Of a stretch of DNA of 64,000 nucleotides, positions 33,675 to 45,788 are shown piece by piece; the stretch's first letter is position 1, and each line of letters begins with the position of its first letter. Under the pieces are notes generated by a model. The model was not told the origin of the DNA. It did no database searches and saw nothing but the letters and a program-made list of their open reading frames with translations. Source of the stretch: Riptortus pedestris (Eukaryota > Arthropoda > Insecta > Hemiptera > Alydidae); contig CM032230.1 in the NCBI GenBank assembly GCA_019009955.1, positions 19,646,001 to 19,710,000 of the forward strand. The letters run 5' to 3'. The translations under genes were made by a program, and so were the position numbers.

Positions 33675-35213
33675 TAGCTCAGATACCCGGCTTCTCTCGG
33701 GAATTCATTTAAGGCTGAATCTTGATGGTATTTTTTACAATTTTTGATGGCAATGCTTTTACCCGTCCCAGTGTTTAGGGTTAATACCCGTCGTTTGTGT
33801 GGATTTTTTAATAATAAAATTATTTTTTTATGTAAGACTTAACTGTCCACCAAATTTACAGTTTACTTTGCATTATGCATAGATTTGAAATATTAATGAG
33901 AAAAAATTGAAATACATTTGAATTAATTTTTCTCGGTGAGGTACCTGGTAGTTCATATTGAAAAGAAGTGTTGAGCGAATTTCTCTAAATAAAAAAATAA
34001 ACAACTTTTGTTATGTGCATATTTGCCGAAACCCCAATAGGAAATCATTATTATTAATTTCAGGCCTCCCTTATAACCCGCACTCCTGCCCGTCCCTAGA
34101 AATGCTAGTATAGCTTATTATAATGAAGGCGTTAGTACTAATTCTCATACCGAGTTTGGTTTAATTCGGTTGAGTCTTTAGTGCCAAATAAAATTGTGGA
34201 CTCCCGCTATAGGTTTATCGTTTAAAACCTTTATACTTCCCTATACCGCAAAAGTTCATATAACAAAAGTTACTCTAAATTACAAAATAAACAACTTTTG
34301 TTATGTGCATATTTGCTGAAAAAGCAATAGGAAATCACTATTATTAATTTCAGGCCTCCCTTATAACCCCCACTCCTCCCCGTCCCTAGAAATGTTAGTA
34401 TGGCTTATTATAATGAAATAGTTAGTATTAATTCACATAGCGAGTTTGGTTTATTTCGGTTGAGTCTTTTGTGCCAAATAAAATTGTGGACTCCCGCTAT
34501 AGTTTTTAGCGTATAACTCATTTATACTTCCGTATACGGCAAAAGTGCATATTACAAAAGTTACTCTAAATTACAAAATAAACAACTTTTGTTATGTGCA
34601 TATTTGCTGAAAAAGCAATAGGAAACGAAATATCGCTATTTTTAATTTCAGGCCTCCCTTATAACCCCCACTCCTGCCCGTCCCTAGAAATGTTAGTATG
34701 GCTTATTATAAGGAAATAGTTAGTATTAATTCACATAGCGAGTTTGGTTTAGTTCGGTTGAGTCTTTTGTGCCAAATAAAATTGTGGACTCCCGCTATAG
34801 TTTTTAGCGTATAACTCATTTATACTTCCGTATACGGCAAAAGTGCATATAACAAAAGTTACTCTAAATTACAAAGTAAACAACTTTTGTTATGTGCATA
34901 TTTGCTGAAAAAGCAATAGGAAACGAAATATAGCTATTTTTAATTTCAGGCTTTCCCTATAACCCCCACTCCTATTCGTCTCAGAGAAAATTAATATAGC
35001 CTAAAGTCTAAGTTGGGTTAGTAGTAATATAAATACCAAGTTTCATAAAATTCGGTTCAGCCGTTTATGCGTGAAAAGGTAACAAACAAACAAACAAACA
35101 AACAAACAAACATACACGAAAGAAACAAAATGCAGATATGGTGTCTATGACATGTGAAACGAAAAGTTATCGTGAAATTTCGCGAAAAAAATCAATGTAC
35201 AGACAGAGGTTAC
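33674..35213 (-). mobile_element. Helitron-B, 1.5 kb, reverse, with about four internal units
   Basis: The 3' end is on the left: the reverse complement ends GCCGGGTATCTGAGCTAG next to T, preceded by a CCCG/CGGG stem. The 5' end, near 35213, has CTCTGTCTGTACATTGA in reverse, then a (TTTG)n tract. Inside, a unit starts with 'aacaacttttgttatgtgcat' at 34002, 34292, about 34583 and about 34879, a period of 290-298 bp. No coding capacity. Confidence 0.75.

Positions 35214-35216
<3 letters not shown>

Positions 35217-35286
<70 letters not shown>
35217..35286. repeat. (TA)n tract
   Basis: Pure TA repeat between the Helitron-B 5' end and the mariner terminus; middle of the split H core. Confidence 0.95.
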
Positions 35287-35289
<3 letters not shown>

Positions 35290-37316
35290 GGTGTCCCCAA
35301 ACCAAACGGCCAAACTTTAGGGATCGATAGAGGATCGAAAAACTAAAACAAAAAGTCCTCTGGCATATGCCTCGTTTTCGCTTCAGTTTTCGCGAAAATC
35401 ACAAAAAAACTAAAAATAGTTGTGCAAAAACTAGTTAAGGCCAATGGAAGAGGGGATTTTATTCCTTGAATGAATTTTAGCAATAAATGTTATTCCAATA
35501 CAATTATTGTATTCTAATCTTATAGTAACAGAATAAGCAGAAAGGTAATTGAAAAATAAAATATTTTTTATTAAGAAAAAATAATAAATACTTTTTTATT
35601 CAAATATTCATAGTATAAAAAAAATTACCTATTTAAAGTAGATAACATTATGAACAATAACTGAAGATTAAAACATAAAAAAAAGATTAAAAATTTAGAA
35701 AATTAATAAAATAATTAAATATCTTACTTGGAAAAATAAATGTTTCAGTTTTTATATGGGTCTATCTTAGTGAGAGAAAAAACCCTGAAAATTTTGAAGG
35801 TTTTACCTTCTCTAAAATTACATCGTTAATTTCTAAAGCATCAACGTAAATGTTGTTCGAAGTGCTGGCCTCTCGCTGCAATACACGCATCACATCGCGT
35901 ACTCACAGATCGCACTGCATCTAAACATTGTTCTGCGGTGAGCTGGTTGCAAACCATTCTGATGCGCTCGATGAGGTCATCCCTTGTGCGGACGGGCTCT
36001 CGGTAGACATTTTCTTTACGTATCCCCGCACCAAGAAATCTAGTGGCGTGAGGTCCGGAGACCGGGGAGGCCAAGGTCCACCTCGTCCTATCCAGCGACC
36101 TGGGTAGTTGATGTCCAACCAGTCTCGTACGGCCCTTCCGTAATGTGCAGGACAACCATCGAGTTGAAACCAGCTCTCAAGCCTTGTTTCCAAAGGGATA
36201 TCTTCCAAAAGTGCCCGTAAGTCATTCTCCAGGAATAGATGATAACTTTCAGCGTGAAGTCGAGCAGGTAAAAATACGGGACCTATTATGCGATTATAAC
36301 AAAGACCGATACACACGTTTACAGAAAACTCATGCTGGTAGTGAAATTCTCTAACAGCGCGGGGATTTTCATGTGCCCAAAGGTGGTAGTTTCTTTGATT
36401 GAATATGACCACACGTGTAAAAGTCGCTTCGTCTGTCCAGATTACTTTCGAACTTAAGTTTACATCGTTTTGCAATTGTTTTTTGTACCAATTACAAAAA
36501 TATAATCGGCGGGGATAATCAGCGAGTATTAAATGTTGTACCTTTTGTACATGGTAAGCATGCCTGCGGTCAGCCCTTAATGTGCGCCAAATGGTTGTCT
36601 TTGGTATACTTAGAACTGCAGCAGCTCTCCGGACGCTTGTGCCAGGGTTGGTATTGAAGTGCCTCAGTATCCTCGCCCTCCGCCTCAGGTCGGCGTCCAT
36701 CGGAGCCTGCATACGGTTTCCACGACGATTACATGAGAAGGACCCAGTCTCTCGAAGCCTTCTGAAAGTGCTGGTAAAAACACCTCTGTGTGGTTATTTT
36801 GTATTATTATGTGACCTCTCGGTCAGGAAACCGTCTGCGATATTCCCGAACTGCCTGACGTGCATTGCCATCGCAGAATCCGTAGAAGTAGACTATGTCC
36901 GCGTATTCAGCGTTGGTAAATCTAGCCATATTTTTTGACTTCACTGAACAGTACTAGCAACACCACTAATGTGAGAATGCGAGGCTGGATTCCCCCCAAA
37001 AGGATTAAAATGATAGTAAACATTTTAATCCTTTCTTTTTAAGTTTAAACACTCAACCTAGACGTTTTATTGATAAGGAAAGCGTGAGAATATTCATGTT
37101 TTCTAAATTTACTCCTCGTAAATTAAAAAATTAAGCTTACTCAAAAAGACAATAGTTTTTTGTAATTTAAATACATTATTAAAAAAAATACACTTTTTGC
37201 ACAACTATTTTCATTTTTTTGTGATTTTCTCAAAAACGAAGCGAAGAGGACTTTTTTTCTTAGTTTTTCGATCCTCTATCGATCCCTGAAGTTTGGCCGT
37301 TTGGTTTGGGGACACC

Positions 37317-37319
<3 letters not shown>
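35287..37319 (-). mobile_element. Mariner-type transposon, 2.0 kb
   Basis: Ends CAGGGTGTCCCCAAACCAAA on both sides, inverted and flanked by TA. Near-perfect identity covers about 60 bases, and weaker similarity extends to about 145 ('agttgtgcaaaa'). It encodes a broken transposase on the minus strand. The TA tracts on both sides are the H-family core. Confidence 0.9.
35841..36929 (-). pseudogene. Mariner-type transposase pseudogene (DUF4817-like N-terminus)
   Basis: Starts [17 protein letters not shown] at 36929. After DREV an insertion of roughly 18 bases introduces stops (about 36790-36810), then the helix-turn-helix follows with SIPKTTIWRTL. Catalytic motifs are VIWTDEATF, WFQLDGCPAHYG and PPRSPDLTPLDF. 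The last two Asp are separated by 34 residues, the mariner DD34D spacing. A one-base deletion near 36010 shifts the frame; the true C-terminus continues as RTRDDLIERIRMVC to 35841. Cut-and-paste transposase, TA target. Only about two lesions, so relatively young. Confidence 0.82.
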
Positions 37320-37371
<52 letters not shown>

Positions 37372-37665
37372 CCTGTTAACGCTCTAGCGGTCGCAAATTT
37401 TGTTTGATCGTTACCAAACTCGGAATTAAATCGTTTTATGTAAAAAGGAAGATCAAGTTAGATTGAAGAAAATTCAAAATATCTCCCTTATTATGAGTCG
37501 GATCGTAATATGTTATAGACCCAATGTTGAAAATCTGTTTTATATGCTACGCTTTTTGTTCTACGCATTTTTTTTTTGTAATTCAAGTATTAAGCGAGTT
37601 ATTCGTACTTTCTTGTTTTTGTGCCTTCTGTGACCCCCCCCCCTCCTCTTCTACTGGTAGGCTTT
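37320..37665 (+). repeat. H-family right half of the split copy
   Basis: (TA)n, then 'tttgcctgttaacgctctagcggtcgc', 'gttaccaaactcgg' and 'gagtcggatcgtaatatg', fading near the poly-C tract at 37636. The terminal GACGGACTTTTT is missing. Confidence 0.7.
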
Positions 37666-37979
37666 TTAAATTATTTATTTATTGTGGAGCGTTCGCTGCG
37701 AGGCAATATTGCTAAAAAAAATGAATATAAACCAAATACAATTGAAAACATAACAAGAAAAAATTAAACAATACCATAGAACATAACAAACTAAGAACGC
37801 AACCAAAGAGACGGAAACATTATATTCAAAAGCAAAAAAAATGATCTTGTAAGGAAACTAGATAATTTAAAACTATAAAGACGAATATAATTACGGAAAC
37901 AATTATATAATTTCAATGGTTAAAATTAAAACTAAATTCAAATAAATAAAAATTAGTATGTACACTATTATAATGAACA

Positions 37980-38400
37980 GATTAAATTTTCTAATATCTA
38001 AAATATTCTCAATCATATGCTCCCATTTTCTCTATCACACACAAACAGTAAAAAGAAATGTAGCTGGAGCTATAAAGATTTAATTTTAGAAGGATTAAGA
38101 AGGATTTTAAAATGTAATACTTCTAAATTTGTGAGTATATGTTAATGTCATGTAAATGTTGGAGTATTATGGGCTACTTTCAGTAAGTCGTGTAAGTCAT
38201 GAGGGATCTTTAGATGGTCACGTCTTTTGCAGTCTGTTAGTATGTGTTTTATTGTAAGCGGAGCATTACACACATTGCAGTTTGGCATTCTTTTCTGTTC
38301 AAATAGATAACCATGGGTTTAGAGAGAATGTAAGGACAACGTCGTCTCTCCGTGTAAATGCTTCATATTTATCACTCTAGGCCTGTTATCATTCTTCGAG
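37980..38400 (-). pseudogene. LINE ORF2 C-terminal fragment (CCHC-like tail)
   Basis: The minus strand reads NCNVCNAPLTIKHILTDCKR then PHDLHDLLKVAHNTP at about 38150-38290, a C-x2-C-x7-H-x4-C motif. This is typical of the end of jockey-type LINE ORF2, after the RNase H-like region. Preceding residues near 38300-38360 (KPMVIYLNRK-like) fit but are frame-shifted. It could be the missing end of an element like the one at 5100-9821. The A-rich DNA at 37690-37980 may be the 3' UTR and tail. Confidence 0.6.
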
Positions 38401-38416
38401 TTAGTTTCAATGTAGT

Positions 38417-39351
38417 TTTAGCAGATTTCCCTAAGAGAAGTTGAGGTAGTACTCATGACGGGATTTTCGAAATTTTTTTCAAATATCCATCGATCCTACC
38501 TAGGAGATGACGAAAATGAGGTCTGTTCAAAACTGTATATATGATTCTCTTATACCGCTCTAGCGGTCGCAATTATTGTTTAATTGTTGTAAAACTCGAT
38601 ATTTAGTCGTTTTGGGTAAAAAAGAAAAAAAGATCGAGTTCGTTAACGGCTGAAATCGGACCAGGGGAAGGGGGGGGGTTAGAGGGAAGGATTTTCGAAA
38701 ATTCGAAATATCTCCGTTACTGTACATCGGATCGAAAAAATGGATAAAATCAATCATATTGCAAATTAAATGTACTATAATTATTGGTATATGCATTTAT
38801 TCTCTATCTTGAATAGCAACCGATATATTTGCATTTTTCAGTCTTCAGTAAACCCCCACTTCTACTCATGTTACATACACAATACTCTATATTATATATA
38901 AATCATATTATTCGAAGCTTAAATATCATATATTGTATTCAAGAGACCTTTATTATACGTGATACTTGCAAATATGTCCTGGTACCCCCCCCCCCTCCAC
39001 GTTTTAAGGTCTTGGATTACTAAAATTTGATTGATTGGGATAACAATTATTCTGACTCATTATTAATTACAGTACTATATATAGTAAATAGTTCTTGATA
39101 AAATTAATATGTTATATTCTTATATATTTGAGTAATTATTTTACTTTCCGGTGTGAGGCTGTTTGTTTACATTTCAAACGCTTCCTGTCGGCAGGTTATT
39201 GAAGTTGACTGAAACATTTCTTATTCCCGTTTGCATTTATTCACTTAATACTCACGGTGGTGTTGTGTTAGCGGTATGTAGATTTATCTATTACCAAACT
39301 TCAAGTGAAAAATCTGTTTAGTTTACTCAGCCCCTGCGTAACGGACTTTTT
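38417..39351 (+). mobile_element. H-family repeat, long variant, nearly no TA core
   Basis: TTTTAGCAGATTTCCCTAAG at the left, only 'tgtatatatg' as the core, the long-variant tail with a poly-C tract at 38986, and AATCTGTTTAGTTTACTCAGCCCCTGCGTAACGGACTTTTT at the right. It shows that the large TA array is not an obligatory part of the family. Confidence 0.8.
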
Positions 39352-39626
39352 GAATATGTATAGAGAAAAAGTGTAAAAATAAGATCACATGTGTGTTACT
39401 CTAGCACATGGGGAATCTGCTTAGTTTACGCATTCGTAAAAAACTTACTGATGCTCTCTCTTCAGGCTATTAACAAACTCACTATCCTAGAAGTTTCATT
39501 AAACGATTGCAGACTAGAGTGGGTTTATGCAGTATGGAGATAAAATGTAATGGACAACTTCTACGTTATTGTTTAAATTGCTACTTTTCATATTACTCTA
39601 AATAGGGTATAAAGAAATCATTGATA
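39352..39626. other. Unrecognised spacer with a stray H-end scrap
   Basis: 39407-39440 repeats GGGAATCTGCTTAGTTTACGCA from the H right end. The rest is unrecognised. Confidence 0.5.
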
Positions 39627-39753
39627 TTTTAGTAGATTTCCCTTAAGGGAAATCAGCTATTGAGGTCGTACTCATGACGCGAGTTTTGAAAAAATTTCTC
39701 AAATGTCCATCGGTCCTACCCAGTGACGCAAATGAGGTCCGTTCAAAATTATA

Positions 39754-39810
<57 letters not shown>
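39627..39810 (+). repeat. H-family hairpin end and (TA)n, left half
   Basis: TTTTAGTAGATTTCCCTTAAGGGAAATC through 'gtccgttcaaaatt' and (TA)n. The solo LTR starts at 39811 and the copy resumes at 40472. Confidence 0.85.
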
Positions 39811-39814
<4 letters not shown>

Positions 39815-40471
39815 ACGTTTTGTAAATTACCAAAACCAGTAATAAACGTTTTTAATAAGAGTTCTTTTGGATTGCAAAATTAAATACTCGCAAGTTTCAC
39901 AGTTTTTATCACTGCAAAATTTATTTCACAATGCACAATAAACTTGGTGATTATTCTTAATTACTACTCACAGTATACACTGATAGCGTTACTGTTCTTC
40001 AATGAGTCACAGTCCAATATTCACTGAAATTCACAGAAAGACGGCACTGCACTGTCCTTTACTTCGCGGCACTGCACTGTCTTCTACTTCGCGGCACTGC
40101 ACTGTCCTTTACTTCGCGGCACTGCACTGTCTTAAACACGGCACTAAACTGTTACTTACAGTCACGGCACAACACTGTTCTTCTTATAAAAACACTTTAC
40201 CGCACTGTACTAAGTCGCACTGTAGCACTGATGTGAACATCAAGATCGCTGAGCATAAACTGCCTCACGGCTGGCCTGAGCTCCTTTTTATAGGGAGGCG
40301 GCATACATAAAAGGGGAACTGTCTAGACTGTTCGAGGTCTGGCTGGAAGGTCTATAGAGGCTAGAACTTTCCTGTCGGCTGCTTTGATCTACGTCACACT
40401 TTCCAAATACGCGACTCTCTCTCTCTCTCTCTCTCTCTGAAGAATTATTCATCTATTTAATTTTCGCAACA
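39811..40471 (-). mobile_element. Solo LTR, 661 bp, in an H-family (TA)n core
   Basis: Starts TGTTACG and ends CGCAACA, with ATAT on both sides (4-bp target duplication, not distinguishable from the TA repeat). On the minus strand a TATA box occurs in CCTATAAAAAGGAGC (about 40285-40299), with CAGTT about 30 bases downstream, so transcription would run leftward. It contains a (CT)n tract near 40414-40437 and a 25-bp tandem repeat. No internal retrotransposon remains, so it is probably the product of LTR recombination. Ty3/Gypsy type is most likely. Confidence 0.7.
40043..40137. repeat. 25-bp tandem repeat within the solo LTR
   Basis: The unit GCACTGCACTGTCCTTTACT-TCGCG is present three and a half times with one C/T and one T/C variant. 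Confidence 0.9.
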
Positions 40472-40535
<64 letters not shown>

Positions 40536-41001
40536 CTGTTAACGCTCTAGCGGTCGCAATTTTCGTTTGATCGTTACCAAACTCGATATTTAAACGTTTT
40601 ATGCAAAAATAAAGATCAAGTTCGTTAAAATAAAGATAGATAAAGTTCGTGGCTGAAATCGGATCAGTGGGAGGGGGAGGTTTAGAGGGGAGGATTTTTG
40701 AAAAATCAAAATATCTCCGTTACTATACGTCGGATCGAAAAATTATATAGAACCAATCTTATTACAAATTTAATTTACTATAAATAATGTTATATACATT
40801 CTTTATCTTGAATATTAAACGAGATATTTGCATTTTTCTGTTTTCAGCTTCTGAGATGAGATCGGCTAACTTCGGGTCTAGTCGTGAGTTTCCGTCAATA
40901 GCTTGTACGGGCCGTTCCCGTAATTGTTTGACTCTCTATTCTAAAACTTCACGTGGGAAATCTGCTTAGTTTACGCAGCCCCTGCGTGACGGAATTTTTT
41001 T
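40472..41001 (+). repeat. H-family right half after the solo LTR
   Basis: (TA)n, then 'tttgtctgttaacgctctagcggtcgc' to AAAACTTCACGTGGGAAATC and the ACGCAG hairpin with GACGGAATTTTTTT. It contains a local 20-base duplication of 'aagatcaagttcgttaa' at 40612-40652. Confidence 0.85.
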
Positions 41002-41677
41002 AGTTTAAGGTCATTAGTAAAATCCCTACTCCTAATGTTTTCAATTTGATTCTTTTATGAACCTAATCCTCTCATGCCCACTTAGGTCCTGTTTACAATG
41101 GGGGTATTAACCAAGGGAGAAATAGAGAATATATTTTGCTGTGCTATTTCAGCACGTGAGAAATATTCTTATTTTCGGTGGACTATTTTCATCGCCGCAT
41201 TGTTCAAAATAATCCTTCCTTTTATAATACCGAAATATAATTGTGCAGCTATTTAATCTCATATGATTAAATAGCTGCACAATTAGTTTAAAAGGCTCAC
41301 TCTTAATATTCATTGTTGGAACAGCGCTCCTGAATAGAGTGGCTTGTTTTGTAATTACATTTTCTGCCAACCCGTAATCCGATTACAAGATTTTAGCCCA
41401 CTATGAAAATTAAGTTATAATTAGGTTTTATGGCGAATGACCAAGCGTCTCGACTCAAAGGCTCATTTGTAATACAGCCTGAAATATTGATTAACACAAT
41501 TTTGACCAAATTAAGTTTCATTATTATTGATTAGTCCATATAATGAGATAGAAATTCGAAGTACACGTGCAATCCAACAGGAAAAGTTATAATTATATTC
41601 TCCTGCTAGCCTAACCTGTTATTTCTCACTCATGTGTTGACAGGAAAAATAATTAAAATTATTTTTGAAATGCCTAT
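41002..41677. other. Unrecognised AT-rich DNA with a 19-bp inverted repeat
   Basis: 41239-41257 and 41266-41284 form a perfect inverted repeat (AATTGTGCAGCTATTTAAT) with an eight-base loop CTCATATG. No gene recognised. Confidence 0.6.
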
Positions 41678-41812
41678 ATTAGCAGATTTTCCTCGAGAAA
41701 AATCGGCTATTCAGGTTGTGCTCATGACGGGTAATTTTCGAAACATTTCTTCAAATGTTCATCGATCCTAACAATTATATGACTAAAATAAGACCGTTTT
41801 AAAATGTTATAT
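41678..41812 (+). repeat. H-family hairpin end, diverged
   Basis: TTAGCAGATTTTCCTCGAGAAAAATC then 'tcaggttgtgctcatgacgggt' and 'catcgatcctaac', ending in a short TA tract at 41810. Confidence 0.75.
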
Positions 41813-41814
41813 AT

Positions 41815-42604
<790 letters not shown>

Positions 42605-43819
42605 ACTTGTGGCTAAATTGACGCTCGTTCACGGGCTCAAATCTTTCCCCTAGATAAGTGGTCTAATTCTTAACTTCAGTATGAGACTGGCCGTTGGCAG
42701 GAGAGTATTTAACCTTTAACTGGGTAGGTCCCTAGATGAGACAACACTACTAGGTAGGTGGGGTGCTGTGAACACCCCAACATTTTTTCCCTAATAAAGT
42801 CATACTAATGCATTCTATATTTTATATTTAATGGGCAAAACCTTTTCTATTAATAGGGGAAGCATATAGAAGGGAAAACAAAAAAGAATAATGTATAAAA
42901 CATTTATAATTACATTTATTTAATCTCTATCCACAAAAAGTTACTTAAACGTTATTCCCGATAAATAAATTTTATCAAAAATACAATCAAATTTATAATA
43001 ATACATATCATATAATAATGCATTTATAGAATTATACTGTTTATATTATAAACACAAGAAAATATGTATAAAGTATATAAAAATATTATTTAACACAAGA
43101 AAATGGCCCTCTGAGTCTGGTTGAGCAGATTGACTTGAGTCCACACATTTCTCACATATATTTTTCATATGGTTTAGGCACATAAACTGTTGGCATTTAC
43201 AACAATAAAATTTTGTTTTTTTATCATCCTTCCTCGGACAGATTGTACTCCTTCCTGACGACGATTGTGTCCTAGAAACTGGTTGTACAGGTTCGACTCC
43301 TACCATCTTTGAAAGTTTTGTTTTCAGCTCTTTTGGTAATGATGTTTCGCAAGCTCTTTTCTTCAAATGAGGTTGGAGTAGTTCAAACCCAATTTCTCTC
43401 AGAAACTGTGATCTTACTACAACACTTTGTGGATTATTTGAGATGAAAATTGCTTACGCATTAATTCCAGCAATATCTATTATCCTGAAGAAAACTGCCA
43501 GGGACAGTATCAACACCTCCCTTTTTTATGTTATAAAATGGTAATGACTTCTGGTTTCTTGTCACCGCCAGTGGAAGGGTCAACCGATTTTGAATTAGGA
43601 TGCATTGTTGAATGAACAACTACATTTTTATTTTTTTGAGGGACATAAGAGAGGATTGTGAATTTCCCTGAGTATCCAAAAATGGTAGTTTTTGGTTCTC
43701 TTCCTTTTGTGTTTATCATTTGAGGTGGCAACTCGCGCTTATTCTTTCTTACGGTTACAACCAATGTGAGATTATTTTTTTTCAGTTCTTCCACAAGTGG
43801 AAAAGAGGTGTACCAATTA

Positions 43820-45788
43820 CTAACACAGGTCTGTAAAAAAAAAATTTTGATCAACTGCATGGAATATTTTAGCTAAATTTTATGTTTTTTGGTGTGCTGA
43901 ATCCAGAAATGACCGCTATTTTCCTCCATCACGTACAGTTTTCTTGCAAATTAGGGGAGAGGGGGACATAAAAAACGAAAACGTAGAAAAAAACACCATA
44001 ATTTGTATTGTCTATAAACTCAAAATAAAAGAAAGTATTTGTTTACTATTCAGTACAAAATGCTCAAAAACTTAATTCAGTTTGCTTGTGGAACCTTTTT
44101 TTTTCTTTGATACTTCGTCGTACACGTTTTCGAGCTCCAGCATTGCCCGTATCCCTCTTGAGCATCCAACAATAGTCAGCTAGCATATTGACGTTCCATC
44201 GTCCTTGGTAGCGTTTTTCCATATCCCGAACGTCTTGGTGAAATCATTCTCCTTGCTCTTCACTAAACGCTCCCAGGTTTTCTGGAAAGTATTCGACATA
44301 CTTGAAAATGAACTTTTAGGCTCATGTTGCATCCTTGAGCTTTGTAGGCAGCCAACATGCGATTCACAATTGTTTTGTAGTTAGGGTCTTTCGTATTCCC
44401 TAGAAACTTAGCACTACATTCTTGAAAGAATTTTGCTTCAGACAGTTTAGGAAACTTTGAACACACATAATTGAAACATTCCCCATCTCTTGGCAATGAT
44501 TTGATGAATTGCTTCATAAACCCCAGTTTTATATGAAGTGGGGGTAATAAAACCTTTTCAGGTGGCACTAAGCTTATATTAATGACGTTTTTCTCGATGC
44601 CTGTACCATGAAAACGAAGTTCCTGGTAACAACAGGTTTTTATTTTTGAGTCTTGATCCCAGCAATTTAGCAGCATCTTTTGAAAGGCCTAAATCTCTAA
44701 CCAGCTCATTCTGAGAAAAAAGTTGGGGGTTTCCATCAGAAGAGAAATCTGAGCCAGATTCATCCTGGGAAGGTAATGTCTCTCCATCCTCCTCTAAATC
44801 GTTACTGTCCAAATTGGAGGGAGGCTGTGGCACTGGCAATTCAGGACTGTGAAACACTGGACGAATAGCTGAATTCAAGTTTGGATAAGAAACATTGTTC
44901 TTGTTTTTGGAGTTGAAACCTTTCACATCTACTGAGCAGAAATAGCAATCGGTTGTATGGTTTTGTTGTTCTCGCCACATCATTGGAATGGCAAAACGAA
45001 AGGAGGATTTCTTACCTTTAAACCACAAACGAAGGTCTTCCTCACACCTTCTGCACACCTTATGCGGAGCCCAGGATTTGTCTTGGTCCCCAAGTTTCAG
45101 TTTGAAATACGCGAAATACACCTTCTTCACGAAATCACTGATATTTCGTTGCTGTGCTTTAACAGTAAATTCACCGCAAATGAAACAAAAACTGTCAGGA
45201 GAATTAACGCAACCTCTTGGAGACATAATGAAAAAGTTGAATGGGAGAACAATCACGTTTGAATGCAGTTCACAGAATGAGTGGGTCCGATGAAACCAAA
45301 ACAACTTCGACATGACGAGCTAGGAAACATGATCAGTCCTGTCCGTAAGCTGCAAATCCCATTACCCGCTCTTAATATCCACTAGAACATGTTATAACCT
45401 GTGCACTACATGCAAGCAAGGCATCCTGACTTTTCAGAAAATCAAATAAACGACGTGTTATGACATGATTTTGGGCATCCTTACGCTTCTACTTCAAAAA
45501 TATCCCACACCCTTCTTCCCTACCCCTCTCTTTCATTTCGTATCAATCATGACTAAATATGAGAGTGAAAAAATTCTTGCAATTCATAAAATTGACAACT
45601 TGGAAGCAACTACCGAATTGAGGTTTAACGTTGAATAACACCGTATGTGGTATTCAAAAAAACAGTTTTGCGTGAAAACTAGACGTGATGGAATTTTTTG
45701 ATTACTTTTTTCAGTTTTAGCATGCAAAAATCCATGGGAAACAGTAAAAAAATCGTATGCAGTTTTTTGGTTGCAAACCTGTGTTATC
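43820..45788 (-). mobile_element. Nested 1.97-kb element with TIRs and TTA duplication, type unknown
   Basis: It interrupts the piggyBac transposase between Asp and Asn codons. TTA is duplicated at 43817-43819 and 45789-45791, and removing one copy plus the insert restores an uninterrupted reading frame. The ends are inverted repeats: C-TAACACAGGTCTGTA on the left and GA-TAACACAGGTTTGCA inverted on the right, about 15 bases with two mismatches. Both ends have A- or T-rich runs followed by an ACTGCAT motif. The only coding content is the Cys-rich gene at 44073-45226. No DDE or HUH transposase is recognisable. A 3-bp TWA duplication is known for PIF/Harbinger and 3 bp for some other superfamilies, but the termini do not tell me which. 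Confidence 0.7.
44073..45226 (-). pseudogene. Arthropod multi-copy Cys-rich protein of unknown function, deleted copy
   Basis: The start chosen is MSPRGCVNSPDSFCFICGEF at 45226, the usual beginning of this family as I recall it from arthropod genomes. Visible pairs are C14-x2-C17, C58-x2-C61 (KVCRRCEEDL) and C94-x2-C97 (TTDCYFC), and the first two pairs are spaced somewhat like a ZAD-type zinc domain. An acidic linker follows, then LSKDAAKLLGSRLKNKNLL. At HREK (about 44585) a large piece of the family's middle appears to be missing, and the text continues LVPPEKVLLPPLHIKLGFMK. A second deletion follows LSEAKF. The tail runs through FLGNTKDPNYKTIV, GCNMSLKVHF, ERYQGRW-like and DYCWMLKRD motifs to a stop near 44073. 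One frame change lies near 44600. Function unknown; possibly a transposase or transposon cargo. Confidence 0.65.

Noticed and set aside
36145..36938. + strand open frames of 69 and 118 codons
   Set aside because: Antisense to the mariner transposase.
40043..40137. CRISPR-like short repeats
   Set aside because: Contiguous 25-bp tandem units inside an LTR, with no spacers.
44957..45293. Two + strand open frames of about 100 codons
   Set aside because: They are antisense to the Cys-rich gene of the nested element and contain no recognisable domain.
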